64,000 nt of DNA from UBA961 sp049317525 (GTDB taxonomy: Bacteria > Bacteroidota > Ignavibacteria > Kapaibacteriales > UBA961): the NCBI GenBank assembly GCA_049317525.1, contig JBMOIC010000014.1, positions 6,120 to 70,119 on the forward strand. The letters are read 5' to 3'. Position numbers and translations under genes: made by a program. Under the pieces are notes generated by a model, which worked only from the letters and a program-made list of their open reading frames with translations, ran no database searches and was not told the origin of the DNA. How positions within the stretch are numbered: position 1 is the first letter of the stretch; each line of letters begins with the position of its first letter. This document shows, in pieces, positions 45,447 to 54,690 of this stretch.

Positions 45447-46208
45447 TTAACCTAAAATGTGTACATCTCTGATTTCTGGAATCATCTGATGATAATATAA
45501 AATTTGTTGAATAGACATAATATGTTCTTTAAAATCATCTTTCCAATGATATAATAATGAACCAATACGTCCAAACTCTTCCTCATATTCTGCTGAATCT
45601 TTAATAGTTTCAATGTCTGGAAGATCATCAGCAGCAAGATGTGTAGTAATTTCCAATAGATCTACTGTAAAATCTTCATCCTTACAAGCCCAGAAGGCTA
45701 TTGGCAATGGGAAATCATTATAATCCGACCATTCCTCTGTTATATCTAAAGCACCTGGAATCAATGATTCGGCATTCCACAAAATAGCAGAATCATAGTG
45801 TTCTAATATCGTAGTTTTATCAATATTTGATTGAATGATATGCTTTTGCATCAACACATCATATTTTTCTATTAAACCAATAAGACCAATATTCATAAGA
45901 AAATCATCTGATTCTAATCCAATTGTTTCCAATGATGATGATTTTTTAGAAAAATGAATAGAGGAAATACCTGAATATGATTCTGCAAAAACTACGAATG
46001 TTGGTATTATTAGAATTTGAGCCTTAGATAAAGCAAAATCTAAAGGGTTGATTAAAGCAATATCAGCTTTTCCTGTATATAAGGCATCAATGCACTGCTT
46101 CTCTGACATTTCAATAAAATTATGGCCATGTTCAGCACAATACATAGAGGCATTGGCAAGTATAGGTTGTAAATAAGAATGATTCGGTGCACAAATAGTT
46201 AATTTCAT
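45447..46208 (-). CDS. MqnA/MqnD-family protein (possible chorismate dehydratase)
   Basis: A 253-residue protein of periplasmic-binding fold. The N-terminal CAPNHSYLQPIL, the segment ADIALINPLDFALS and YSGISSIHFSKKSSSLETIGL followed by FPLPIAFWACKDED match the MqnA/MqnD family of the futalosine menaquinone pathway, but it is divergent and lacks some family hallmarks. No other mqn gene is in the window. Alternative: an uncharacterised member of the same fold. First gene of the run with psd and lnt; a TAAATTTG box lies upstream at 46252-46259 on the minus strand. Confidence 0.55.
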   Translation of the reverse strand: MKLTICAPNHSYLQPILANASMYCAEHGHNFIEMSEKQCIDALYTGKADIALINPLDFALSKAQILIIPTFVVFAESYSGISSIHFSKKSSSLETIGLESDDFLMNIGLIGLIEKYDVLMQKHIIQSNIDKTTILEHYDSAILWNAESLIPGALDITEEWSDYNDFPLPIAFWACKDEDFTVDLLEITTHLAADDLPDIETIKDSAEYEEEFGRIGSLLYHWKDDFKEHIMSIQQILYYHQMIPEIRDVHILG

Positions 46209-46347
46209 ATGTTTTCGTCTAATATCTGGTCATTAAAGCTAATAAATCAAACAAATTTACAGAATTAAGGATATATGAATGCTATGAATAATCGGTATAC
46301 TAAGCAATCTTTTAGATTATTTCGTTTCTTGTTTCATAGTGTTTTTG

Positions 46348-46355
46348 TAGTTTTG
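46348..46355 (+). promoter_or_regulatory. Candidate promoter for the hisC-like gene
   Basis: TAGTTTTG fits the -7 consensus, preceded after 19 nt by TTTC in place of TTTG, and followed by TACATC. It is 48 nt before the start codon. The same TAnTTTTGTAC core occurs before the E1 gene at 57820. Confidence 0.55.
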
Positions 46356-46403
46356 TACATCCAAAAGCAGCATGGATTTTGACACTTTTATGTCATTGTT
46401 TTA

Positions 46404-47507
46404 ATGATTTCAATACCTTCTTACATTTTAGATTTACATCCGTATAAACCGGGCCAAACACCAGCCGATATTAAACGTTTATATGGCATTGATAAAGTAA
46501 TCAAACTTGCATCAAATGAAAATCCGCTAGGTGCATCCCCTTTAGCTTTGCAAAGAATACAATCTATTACAGATGATGAATTATCTTTATATCCTGATGG
46601 TGGATACGCTTTAAGGATGGAACTGTCTCGTCATCTAAATATATCTCATACAAATATTTTAACTTATAATGGTTCTGATGCCCTACTTCATCTTATCATG
46701 AAATGTTTTACAGAACCTGGCGACGAAATCATATCTTCTATGGGTACTTTTGTAGGTTATTATGTAGCTTCTAAAATTGCAAATCTTCATAGAATAGAAA
46801 TTCCATTAACTCATGATTATCGTTATGATGTACAAGCTATTACTCATGCTATTACATCCAAAACAAAGGTAGTCTATATAGCCAATGCGAATAATCCAAC
46901 TGGAACTTATATAAATAATCAAGAATTACATTTTCTTATTGAAAATATTCCCCAGAATATTCTCATTATTATGGATGAAGCATATTATGAATATAGCGCT
47001 TCAATTGTTGATGATTATCCAAATAGCATTAAGTTATTTGCTCCTAATATTATAACGTTAAGAACATTTTCAAAAGCATATGGGCTAGCTTCATTAAGAG
47101 TTGGTTATGCAATTGCACCAGAAGATGTAATTTCTGTTATGATGAAAGCTAAATTACCTTTTGATCCAGGAACAGTTTCTCAATTGGCTGCAATAGCGGC
47201 TTTACAAGATGTCGACTTCGTTAATAAAACAGTTGATTTAAATAAACATTCATTACAGTTATTTCAGCAGACTTTTACAGAACAACAATGGAAGATTTCA
47301 CCCTCTATTGCAAATTTTTCTATGATTGACTGTGGAACTTCAGAAAAAGCAGATGTTCTGTATATGGAACTACTAAAAAATGGCTTTATTACTAGGCCTT
47401 TAGCTGGTTTCGGACTACCCTCTTGTATTCGCATAAGTACAGGAACTACAGATCAGAATCTTGCTTTACTTTCTTCTACACAAAAGATAAGAGAGTTATT
47501 CAGTTAA
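46404..47507 (+). CDS. HisC-like aminotransferase (histidinol-phosphate/aromatic)
   Basis: A 367-residue fold-I aminotransferase of the HisC type. Motifs: YKPGQTPADIKRLYG, KLASNENPLGASPLA, DEAYYEY and the PLP lysine in RTFSKAYGLASLRVGY near residue 225. HisC enzymes transaminate histidinol phosphate, and many also accept tyrosine and phenylalanine. No other his gene is here; the next gene, 52 nt away, is 4-hydroxyphenylpyruvate dioxygenase, so aromatic amino-acid transamination is an attractive alternative. Preceded by a clear -7 box. Confidence 0.85.
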   Translation: MISIPSYILDLHPYKPGQTPADIKRLYGIDKVIKLASNENPLGASPLALQRIQSITDDELSLYPDGGYALRMELSRHLNISHTNILTYNGSDALLHLIMKCFTEPGDEIISSMGTFVGYYVASKIANLHRIEIPLTHDYRYDVQAITHAITSKTKVVYIANANNPTGTYINNQELHFLIENIPQNILIIMDEAYYEYSASIVDDYPNSIKLFAPNIITLRTFSKAYGLASLRVGYAIAPEDVISVMMKAKLPFDPGTVSQLAAIAALQDVDFVNKTVDLNKHSLQLFQQTFTEQQWKISPSIANFSMIDCGTSEKADVLYMELLKNGFITRPLAGFGLPSCIRISTGTTDQNLALLSSTQKIRELFS

Positions 47508-47559
47508 AACTTTTGCATAATTTGTGCAATTACATTCATCAACATTCATTATCACAACA

Positions 47560-48693
47560 ATGGAAGCTCTACATATTGATTCTTCTTTATCTTCTAATAC
47601 AGAGGATTTCTTGCCAATAAATGGTACCGATTTTATTGAATTTTATGTAGGTAATGCAAAGCAGGCATCATTTTTTTACAGAACTGCTTTTGGATTTTCA
47701 TTAATTGCCTATGCTGGCCCAGAAACAGGCATTAGAGATAGGGCAAGCTATGTATTGCAACAGGGGAAAATACGATTAGTATTAACAACTCCTATGCATC
47801 CAGATAATGAAATCAGCAAGCATATTGAAAAACATGGTGATGGCGTTAAAGTATTAGCTTTGTGGGTAGATGATGCTGAAAAATCATGGAAAGAAACTAC
47901 CTCAAGAGGTGCAATAAGTTATAGCGAACCAGAAATAATATCTGATGATTTTGGAACAGTAAAAAAAGCTTCAATTCATACCTATGGCGATACAATTCAT
48001 ACTTTTATAGAAAGAAAGAATTATAATGGCCCATTTCTGCCAGGTTACACTGCAATTAATGATGAATATACTACAGAATCTATAGGACTTCTATATGTAG
48101 ATCATTGTGTTGGAAACGTAGAATTAGGTAAAATGGATACATGGGTTTCATTCTATGAGGATGTAATGGGATTCAAATTACTGTTAACTTTTGACGACAA
48201 TGATATTTCAACTGAATATAGTGCTTTAATGAGCAAAGTTGTTTCTAATGGCAATGGTTTTATTAAATTTCCAATAAATGAACCTGCGATTGGGAAAAAA
48301 GCTAAATCTCAAATAGATGAATATCTCGAATTTTATCATGGTCCTGGAGTTCAGCATATTGCAGTAGCCACAAATGATATCGTGCATACTGTTTCCGAAC
48401 TACAAAAACGCGGTGTACAATTTTTAAAAGTTCCTGATACTTATTATGATGATTTACTTGATAGAGTTGGTACTATAGATGAATCTATTAAGCCATTAAA
48501 AGAATTAGGAATTTTAGTTGACCGTGATGATGAAGGGTATTTATTACAGATTTTCACGAAACCAGTGGAAGATCGTCCTACACTTTTCTTTGAAATTATT
48601 CAAAGAAAAGGTGCAACATCATTTGGTAAAGGAAATTTTCGCGCATTGTTTGAATCTATTGAACGCGAGCAAGCATTAAGAGGAAATCTTTAA
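47560..48693 (+). CDS. hpd: 4-hydroxyphenylpyruvate dioxygenase
   Basis: A 377-residue non-heme iron dioxygenase with two vicinal oxygen chelate domains. The iron ligands are His182 (VDHCVGN), His266 (GVQHIAVATND) and Glu345 (FFEIIQRKG). It turns 4-hydroxyphenylpyruvate into homogentisate in tyrosine breakdown. The start at 47560 (MEALHIDS) fits; the upstream frame is open. It follows the HisC-like aminotransferase, which may supply its substrate. Homogentisate dioxygenase is not in the window. Confidence 0.93.
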   Translation: MEALHIDSSLSSNTEDFLPINGTDFIEFYVGNAKQASFFYRTAFGFSLIAYAGPETGIRDRASYVLQQGKIRLVLTTPMHPDNEISKHIEKHGDGVKVLALWVDDAEKSWKETTSRGAISYSEPEIISDDFGTVKKASIHTYGDTIHTFIERKNYNGPFLPGYTAINDEYTTESIGLLYVDHCVGNVELGKMDTWVSFYEDVMGFKLLLTFDDNDISTEYSALMSKVVSNGNGFIKFPINEPAIGKKAKSQIDEYLEFYHGPGVQHIAVATNDIVHTVSELQKRGVQFLKVPDTYYDDLLDRVGTIDESIKPLKELGILVDRDDEGYLLQIFTKPVEDRPTLFFEIIQRKGATSFGKGNFRALFESIEREQALRGNL

Positions 48694-48740
48694 TTTTTTC
48701 ATTTTTTTGATAATTCTACTTGTTATTATTAGGAAGTATT

Positions 48741-50177
48741 ATGTCTTCTACATCTCAACCACCAAAGTATCATGAGATACCTTTTTTTCAATCAGTAAAT
48801 ACATATTTTGATAAAGCGGCTTCTTTATTAGATCATCCAAAAGGCCTTTTAGAACAAATCAGAGCATGTAATTCTGTTTATCATATGCAATTCCCTGTTA
48901 GAGTAAAAGGTGAAATACAAGTAATTTCTGCTTGGAGAGCCGAACATAGCCATCATAAATTACCTTGTAAAGGTGGTATCCGTTATAGTGAAAATGTCAA
49001 TCAAGACGAAGTGATAGCACTATCAGCATTAATGACATATAAATGTGCAGTTGTTAATGTACCATTTGGTGGTGGCAAAGGTGGTATAAAAATCAATCCA
49101 AAAGAGTATACCGAAGATGAATTAGAAAGAATTACAAGAAGATATACAGTTGAGCTTATTCACAAAAATTTTATCGGTCCATCTGTAGACGTTCCTGCTC
49201 CTGACTATGGAACAGGCCCAAGAGAAATGGCCTGGATAGCAGATACATATCAATCCTTTAAAGGTGGTGAGATTGATGCGATGGGCTGCGTAACTGGAAA
49301 GCCAATACCTCAAGGTGGCGTTCGTGGAAGAACAGAGGCAACTGGCAGAGGTTTATATTTTGGTGTTAGAGAAGCCGTTAATGATACAGAACTTATGAAT
49401 AGTCTTGGTTTACAAACTGGATTTCTTGATAAAACTGTAATTGTTCAAGGATTTGGTAATGTTGGTTATCATGCAGCTAAGTTTTTAGCAGAAGCAGGTG
49501 CTACTATTATTGGTATTATTGAATGGGATGGTGCTATTTATGATGCTAATGGTTTAAATATTGAAGAATTATACATACATCATAAAGCAACTGGTTCTAT
49601 TAAACATTTTGCTGGGGCACAAACGATAGCAGAAGGAAATGCTGTATTAGAATATCCATGTGATATTCTAGTTCCTGCTGCATTAGAATCTCAAATTACT
49701 GATTATAATGCAGATCGAATCCAAGCTAAAATCATCGCTGAAGGCGCAAATGGACCTATTGCTGCTTCTGCAGAGCCAACTTTATTAGCAAAAAATATTC
49801 TGATTATTCCAGACATGTATTTAAATGCAGGTGGTGTAGTAGTATCTTATTTCGAATGGCTTAAGAATATCTCTCATGTTCGATTTGGCCGCATGGATAA
49901 ACGATTCGAAGAAAGAGGAAATCTTGGATTAGTAGCAACCGTAGAACGTCTAACAGGTAAGTCTTTAAGTGATACTGAAAAAAATCTCCTTATACGTGGC
50001 CCAGAAGAAGAAGATTTAGTTAATTCTGGCTTAGAAGACTCGATGATAACTGCATATCATGAAATAATGAATATTTGGAGATCTCGACCAAATGTAAAAG
50101 ATATGCGAACTGCAGCCTTTATCTCTGCTATTGATAAAATTGCTGTATCTTATTTCCAGATGGGAATATTTCCATAA
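48741..50177 (+). CDS. gdhA: Glutamate dehydrogenase (Glu/Leu/Phe/Val family)
   Basis: A 478-residue enzyme. [19 protein letters not shown] holds the substrate lysines, PFGGGKGGI the substrate loop, and [16 protein letters not shown] is the Rossmann NAD(P) motif. It deaminates glutamate to 2-oxoglutarate or the reverse. The start at 48741 has AGGAAG 5 nt before it. A C-terminal insertion near [13 protein letters not shown] is typical of Bacteroidota-type members. Coming after an aminotransferase and HPPD, it could regenerate 2-oxoglutarate for transamination. Confidence 0.92.
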   Translation: MSSTSQPPKYHEIPFFQSVNTYFDKAASLLDHPKGLLEQIRACNSVYHMQFPVRVKGEIQVISAWRAEHSHHKLPCKGGIRYSENVNQDEVIALSALMTYKCAVVNVPFGGGKGGIKINPKEYTEDELERITRRYTVELIHKNFIGPSVDVPAPDYGTGPREMAWIADTYQSFKGGEIDAMGCVTGKPIPQGGVRGRTEATGRGLYFGVREAVNDTELMNSLGLQTGFLDKTVIVQGFGNVGYHAAKFLAEAGATIIGIIEWDGAIYDANGLNIEELYIHHKATGSIKHFAGAQTIAEGNAVLEYPCDILVPAALESQITDYNADRIQAKIIAEGANGPIAASAEPTLLAKNILIIPDMYLNAGGVVVSYFEWLKNISHVRFGRMDKRFEERGNLGLVATVERLTGKSLSDTEKNLLIRGPEEEDLVNSGLEDSMITAYHEIMNIWRSRPNVKDMRTAAFISAIDKIAVSYFQMGIFP

Positions 50178-50264
50178 TAAATATCCATTTTTTATAAACT
50201 TTTTGTAAAATCCTATATTATTTTTATAAATAGTTTGTACTTAATAATATTTATGGTATTTTGT

Positions 50265-50283
50265 CAAACCTTTATTTGGTTTG
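50265..50283 (+). promoter_or_regulatory. Leader hairpin upstream of the RRM gene
   Basis: CAAACC and GGTTTG pair around a TTTATTT loop, about 90 nt before the RRM start. With no intervening gene this lies in a long leader. A structure in the leader of a cold-shock-type RNA-binding gene may control translation. Confidence 0.35.
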
Positions 50284-50371
50284 GATGTGGACCAATAAGC
50301 TGAATCTCCTTTTTATTTGAGTGTATGATGATTACAGCAAAGGGATTGACACATCAATGGAAGGAATGAGT

Positions 50372-50692
50372 ATGAATATTTATGTAGGCAATTTGCCATA
50401 CAGCGTTGGTGCAGAAGATTTACGCACCTTGTTTGAGAACTACGGTTCAGTTACTGGTGCATTTGTTATTTCAGACAAAGCAACAGGTAGATCAAGAGGT
50501 TTTGGTTTTGTTGAAATGGATGACGAAAACGAAGCACGCACTGGTATTGAATCAACAAATGGTGCACTGTTCAGTGGACGCACATTAGTTGTTAACGAAG
50601 CTCGCCCACGTGACGAGCAGCCTCGCGGCCCACGTCGTGATTTTCGCGGTGGTGGCGGTGGTGGCGATCGTCGTTCAAATCGTTATGAATAA
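50372..50692 (+). CDS. RRM-type RNA-binding protein
   Basis: A 106-residue protein with a single RRM. RNP-2 is IYVGNLPY at residues 2-9 and RNP-1 is RGFGFVEM near residues 43-50; aromatic residues on the central strands are kept. The C-terminal 25 residues are Arg/Gly-rich (RRDFRGGGGGGDRRSNR), which favours RNA binding. In Bacteroides such proteins act as global RNA regulators. Start at 50372 is preceded by AAGGAA; an ATG two codons earlier and a GTG at 50321 are less likely. Long leader and a strong terminator suggest an autonomous, probably abundant transcript. Confidence 0.9.
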   Translation: MNIYVGNLPYSVGAEDLRTLFENYGSVTGAFVISDKATGRSRGFGFVEMDDENEARTGIESTNGALFSGRTLVVNEARPRDEQPRGPRRDFRGGGGGGDRRSNRYE

Positions 50693-50758
50693 TTGATTAC
50701 AACATATATCATAGATGCTTAGCTTCTCTGTTGTAGCCTTACTTTCATAAAAGTAATT

Positions 50759-50790
50759 GAACCCTCACTTTTTTAAAAAGCTGAGGGTTC
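50759..50790 (+). terminator. Terminator of the RRM gene
   Basis: A 9-bp stem GAACCCTCA/TGAGGGTTC with an A/T-rich inner part, followed by TTTGTTTTT. About 65 nt after the RRM stop. The stretch between holds another short hairpin (TTACTTT/AAAGTAA). Confidence 0.8.
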
Positions 50791-50825
50791 TTTGTTTTTG
50801 ACTATTCTTAATATTGGAATTGTGT

Positions 50826-51869
50826 ATGTCCTTAAATATTAGCTCATCTTTAGAAACATCTAAAGATTCCGTTTCCTTGAATATTCAAAGTTTTATCATT
50901 GATATCATTTTAACGTGGTACATATTAATTACTTCACACAGAATTGTTGGATCCACTTTATTTACTTATCAAGTTTCTTCTTCTTTTTATATTCAATTAA
51001 GTTATATTTTTACTGCCATTTCTTTAAGTATTCTTTTATTTTTTACAAAATGTTCAATTGGAAGACTTACATTAGGATTAGAGCAATCTGATCTTCAAAA
51101 AAAGATCTCTAAACATCTTTCTTGGATAGTTTTTTCTCTTTCGATTATTTCAGGGTGGATAATTACTAAAATATCACCTATTGATTTTTTTTCTCAACAA
51201 GGTTTGAACGGAGCGGGAAATATTTTTTATGCCCTCATTACCCCTGAATTATCGATTATTGATATAGCCCTTAAAGCATTAGTCGAAACGATTTATATAG
51301 CTTTAATTGCAACTATCATAGCTCTTCCCTTCTCTTTTGTTCTAGGATTTTTAAGTGCCAGAACCTTAATGAATAATAATCTAACTAGTAGCATTATCTA
51401 TAATATTGTAAGAATTACAGCTAATTTTAGCCGATCAATAGAGCCGCTTATTTGGGCAATTATTTTTTCAGTGTGGGTTGGTATCGGCCCCTTTGCAGGC
51501 ATGTTAGCATTAATGGTGCATACAGTTGCATCTTTAACTAAACAATATTCAGAGCAAATTGAAGATATTGACAATGGCCCCATTGAAGCTATTGAAGCAA
51601 CAGGAGCACATCCTTTACAGGTAATTTATTATGCAATCATTCCTCAAATAGTATTACCGTTTTTAAGCTTTACTATTTATCGTTGGGATATCAATGTAAG
51701 AATGGCTACAATAATAGGATTAGTTGGGGGCGGAGGAATTGGCACTATGCTTATGCAATATCAAGGACTTGCCCAATGGCATGAAGTTGGGCTTATTATT
51801 TTAATGATTGCATTAGTAGTTTGGGTTATGGACTATATTTCAGCAAGAGTAAGAGAAGTTCTTCGATAA
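50826..51869 (+). CDS. PhnE-like ABC transporter permease
   Basis: A 347-residue inner-membrane permease. Two N-terminal membrane segments (about 20-70) precede the binding-protein-dependent transport domain: KALVETIYIALIATIIALP, then the EAA loop EAIEATGAHPLQVIYYAIIPQ and LVGGGGIGTML. This matches PhnE of phosphonate importers. No PhnC ATPase or PhnD binding protein is in the window, so the substrate is unsure. Start at 50826 (MSLNISSS) follows the terminator of the RRM gene. Ends exactly where the convergent dihydroorotate dehydrogenase gene ends. Confidence 0.75.
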   Translation: MSLNISSSLETSKDSVSLNIQSFIIDIILTWYILITSHRIVGSTLFTYQVSSSFYIQLSYIFTAISLSILLFFTKCSIGRLTLGLEQSDLQKKISKHLSWIVFSLSIISGWIITKISPIDFFSQQGLNGAGNIFYALITPELSIIDIALKALVETIYIALIATIIALPFSFVLGFLSARTLMNNNLTSSIIYNIVRITANFSRSIEPLIWAIIFSVWVGIGPFAGMLALMVHTVASLTKQYSEQIEDIDNGPIEAIEATGAHPLQVIYYAIIPQIVLPFLSFTIYRWDINVRMATIIGLVGGGGIGTMLMQYQGLAQWHEVGLIILMIALVVWVMDYISARVREVLR

Positions 51870-53006
51870 TCAGAGTATCTTCATATCTATATCTTCATAT
51901 ATTTTTTTATAGATATCATAGGTGTGTTTTCCATATTGCTCATAATATCCTGTATACCATTGCGTTAAAGATGCTCCTGATTTTATTGCATTATTTATAT
52001 CAGAACCATTATGAATACCCCCCGTTGATATGATAGAAAATTCTTTTTGTAATTGCTTTGATTGAATATATTGAGAAGCATTATAACATAATGACAAAGA
52101 AACTTCCCTTAATATTCTACCACTAAGCCCTCCCCCAAAGGTATTGGTAAAGTAATCATATAAATCAATATCCCTTTTATCAATCTTGTCTCTATAATAT
52201 GCATAGTTAGTTGATGTATTACCCACATTAATACCACTATATCCCAGATCTATCAATACGTGTAATAATTCTGGTAATTGATTAATATTGATATCATTCG
52301 AAAATTTTACAAAAACAGGTATATGATTATATTTCTTAATTATCTGCTTAGAAATAACTTCTAAACGTATAAGTAAATCTGGATCTAAGCTTGACATATC
52401 TGTTTGCTTATGTCCTTCTACATTAGGACAGCTTTCATTAATTTCAATAAAATCAACAGAAGCTTTAATATAAGATATGATTCCTTCAATCAATAATGGT
52501 ATGGCTAAGTTTTGCTGCATACCAGGATCAGCCGAAACACTAGCACCTATAGGAAAATCTTTATATCGGGGAAATGTAAAAATCTTTTTTGCTATTGCTT
52601 CATGCCCTGCATTAGGAAGTCCTAACCAATTTGAAGCTGAGTGAGAATGCGGATAAGGGGTGAATGGTAATGATATTCCATTCTTTGTATTTCCAATTCG
52701 AACAGAAGAAGTTGTAGTACCAGCCAGAAATGCACCAGCCCCTAAGAGATAAGATTTATGATAACCTTCTGCATATTTATACATTCCAGCAGCATTACAA
52801 ATAGGAGATCTAAATGTTAATCCAGATATAGTCCTAGATAATTCAGATGGAATGACGATAGGTTGTAAATGTGTATCTTTAGAAGCTAAATCTGCATACC
52901 ATCTACTTGTTGATGAATATAAAGAAGCAAATAAATCAGATGGCAATATTGTAAGGAGTGGCCTTATTTTGCTATCTAATCTTGCTAAAATATTAGGTAA
53001 ACTCAT
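51870..53006 (-). CDS. pyrD: Dihydroorotate dehydrogenase family protein
   Basis: A 378-residue FMN barrel. FMN and substrate motifs: TFRSPICNAAGMYK, TTTSSVRIGN, PNAGHEA, KFSNDININQ, GINVGNTSTNY, GGGLSGRILREVSL and IISTGGIHNGSDI. The N-terminal extension of about 45 residues resembles class 2 enzymes, but the catalytic loop INESCPNVEGHKQ carries Cys, as in class 1, rather than the class 2 Ser. It oxidises dihydroorotate in pyrimidine synthesis; the electron acceptor is uncertain. Read after rpoN with a 4-nt gap. Confidence 0.8.
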   Translation of the reverse strand: MSLPNILARLDSKIRPLLTILPSDLFASLYSSTSRWYADLASKDTHLQPIVIPSELSRTISGLTFRSPICNAAGMYKYAEGYHKSYLLGAGAFLAGTTTSSVRIGNTKNGISLPFTPYPHSHSASNWLGLPNAGHEAIAKKIFTFPRYKDFPIGASVSADPGMQQNLAIPLLIEGIISYIKASVDFIEINESCPNVEGHKQTDMSSLDPDLLIRLEVISKQIIKKYNHIPVFVKFSNDININQLPELLHVLIDLGYSGINVGNTSTNYAYYRDKIDKRDIDLYDYFTNTFGGGLSGRILREVSLSLCYNASQYIQSKQLQKEFSIISTGGIHNGSDINNAIKSGASLTQWYTGYYEQYGKHTYDIYKKIYEDIDMKIL

Positions 53007-53010
53007 AGAT

Positions 53011-54690
53011 TTATAATTCTTTTCTTAATCTAGCCACTGGTATTCTTAATTGCTCTCTGTACTTTGCTACTGTGCGCCTTGCTACGTTTAAGCCTTGTTT
53101 TTTTAGCTCTTTTGTTAATTTATCGTCGCTATGTGGTTTTAAATTTGGCTCTTTATCAATCAACTCTTTAATTTTCTGTTTGATAACTCTTGTCGATATC
53201 TCTTCACCGTCATCAGAAGGTAATGATTCACTGAAAAAATATCTTAATTCAAAAGTTCCAAAACTTGTTTGTACATATTTACCATTTACTATACGACATA
53301 TTGTAGAAACATCCATCCCTGTAACATCAGCTACATCTTTATATATCAATGGTTTAAGAGCGCTTTCACCATATCTAAAGAAGTCTTTTTGTGCACCAGC
53401 AATACCGGTCATTACCTTTAACATAGTTTTCTTTCTTTGCCGAATTGCTTGTAATAAGAATTTAGCATCATCATATTTTTTTCTAAGCCATTCCCTAGTT
53501 TCTTTATTATATTTTCTATATCTGGCTTCTTTTTTTAAGTCTTCATACATTTTATTTAATCGCAATTGAGGAATTCTATTGTCATTAACTGTAATAATAA
53601 GATCATCAGATTCATCATCTGCAATGATCATAAAATCTGGGATGACAGTAGAAGTACCTTGAGAAATTCCCATTCCACCTGGTTTAGGATTTAATCTTCT
53701 TATTGCATCAATTGCTTTTTTCAAATCATCTTCATTGATATTATGTTGTCTACATAATACAGGATAATGCTTCATTACAAAAACATCATAGCTTTTATCA
53801 ATGATATTTTTAGCTAATTCTTCTGCAGCAGAACAATTGTTTTTTGCTTTTAATTGAAGCAATAAACATTCACGAAGATTTCTGGCTGCTATGCCTGATG
53901 GTTCTTGTGATTGTACAATATGTAATGCCTTTTCAGCAGATTCTACGTTCACATATTCGATTGGTACAGGTGCTTTTGGCTCTGATAATAATTCAGTTAA
54001 TTCTATATCATCATCTTCTAGATTATCAAAATAAGAATGAGTAGGAATTTTAGGTCTTAAACTTTTCTCTAAAAATTCCCTTTGCCTACGTAGATAATCT
54101 CTATGAAGTTTATGATTTTCTTCTGCTATTTTGGTATTAATATCGTCAACTATTTCTTCTAAAGATCTTCTTAAATAACCATCATCTTCAAGATTACCAA
54201 TTATTGTATAACAAATCCAGCGCATTTCATCTGTTAAATTCAGCATATTTACTTGAGATATTAAATCATCGGTAAATGTAATTGTATCTTTAATCTGAAA
54301 TCCACCAGAATCATCATCATCTTCATATTGATCTTTTGTTTTATCTACATTATTACCCTCATTCCATGCTGATTCATAAAAATCAAATGGATCATGATGT
54401 TCTTCTTGATAAGGTTCTTTTTCTTCATAGTTTGCATCATGGTCCTTTTCTCCATCATAAGCATCTTGAGGAATTGTATGAACCATTGTTTCATTCGGTA
54501 CAAAATCACTGTCTTCATCAATAATTACAATATCATCGGATGTTTCATCAAGCATCGGGTTTTGCTCGATTTCTTGGCGTACATGCTGCTCTAATTGTAA
54601 TATTGGCAATTGAAGCAATTTTAAATATTGTATTTGCTGAGGTGTTAATGTTTGTAATAGAGATGTCTGTAAAGACATAGATACTTTCAT
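53011..54690 (-). CDS. rpoN: RNA polymerase sigma-54 factor
   Basis: A 559-residue sigma-54. Region I is the Gln/Leu-rich start (SLLQTLTPQQIQYLKLLQLP), a long acidic linker follows (about 50-110), then the core-binding domain and the C-terminal RpoN box ARRTVAKYRE. The acidic linker is longer than usual. It directs transcription from -24/-12 promoters with bacterial enhancer-binding proteins, none of which are in the window. The start overlaps the end of the DUF3109 gene by 4 nt, so translational coupling is likely. Confidence 0.95.
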   Translation of the reverse strand: MKVSMSLQTSLLQTLTPQQIQYLKLLQLPILQLEQHVRQEIEQNPMLDETSDDIVIIDEDSDFVPNETMVHTIPQDAYDGEKDHDANYEEKEPYQEEHHDPFDFYESAWNEGNNVDKTKDQYEDDDDSGGFQIKDTITFTDDLISQVNMLNLTDEMRWICYTIIGNLEDDGYLRRSLEEIVDDINTKIAEENHKLHRDYLRRQREFLEKSLRPKIPTHSYFDNLEDDDIELTELLSEPKAPVPIEYVNVESAEKALHIVQSQEPSGIAARNLRECLLLQLKAKNNCSAAEELAKNIIDKSYDVFVMKHYPVLCRQHNINEDDLKKAIDAIRRLNPKPGGMGISQGTSTVIPDFMIIADDESDDLIITVNDNRIPQLRLNKMYEDLKKEARYRKYNKETREWLRKKYDDAKFLLQAIRQRKKTMLKVMTGIAGAQKDFFRYGESALKPLIYKDVADVTGMDVSTICRIVNGKYVQTSFGTFELRYFFSESLPSDDGEEISTRVIKQKIKELIDKEPNLKPHSDDKLTKELKKQGLNVARRTVAKYREQLRIPVARLRKEL

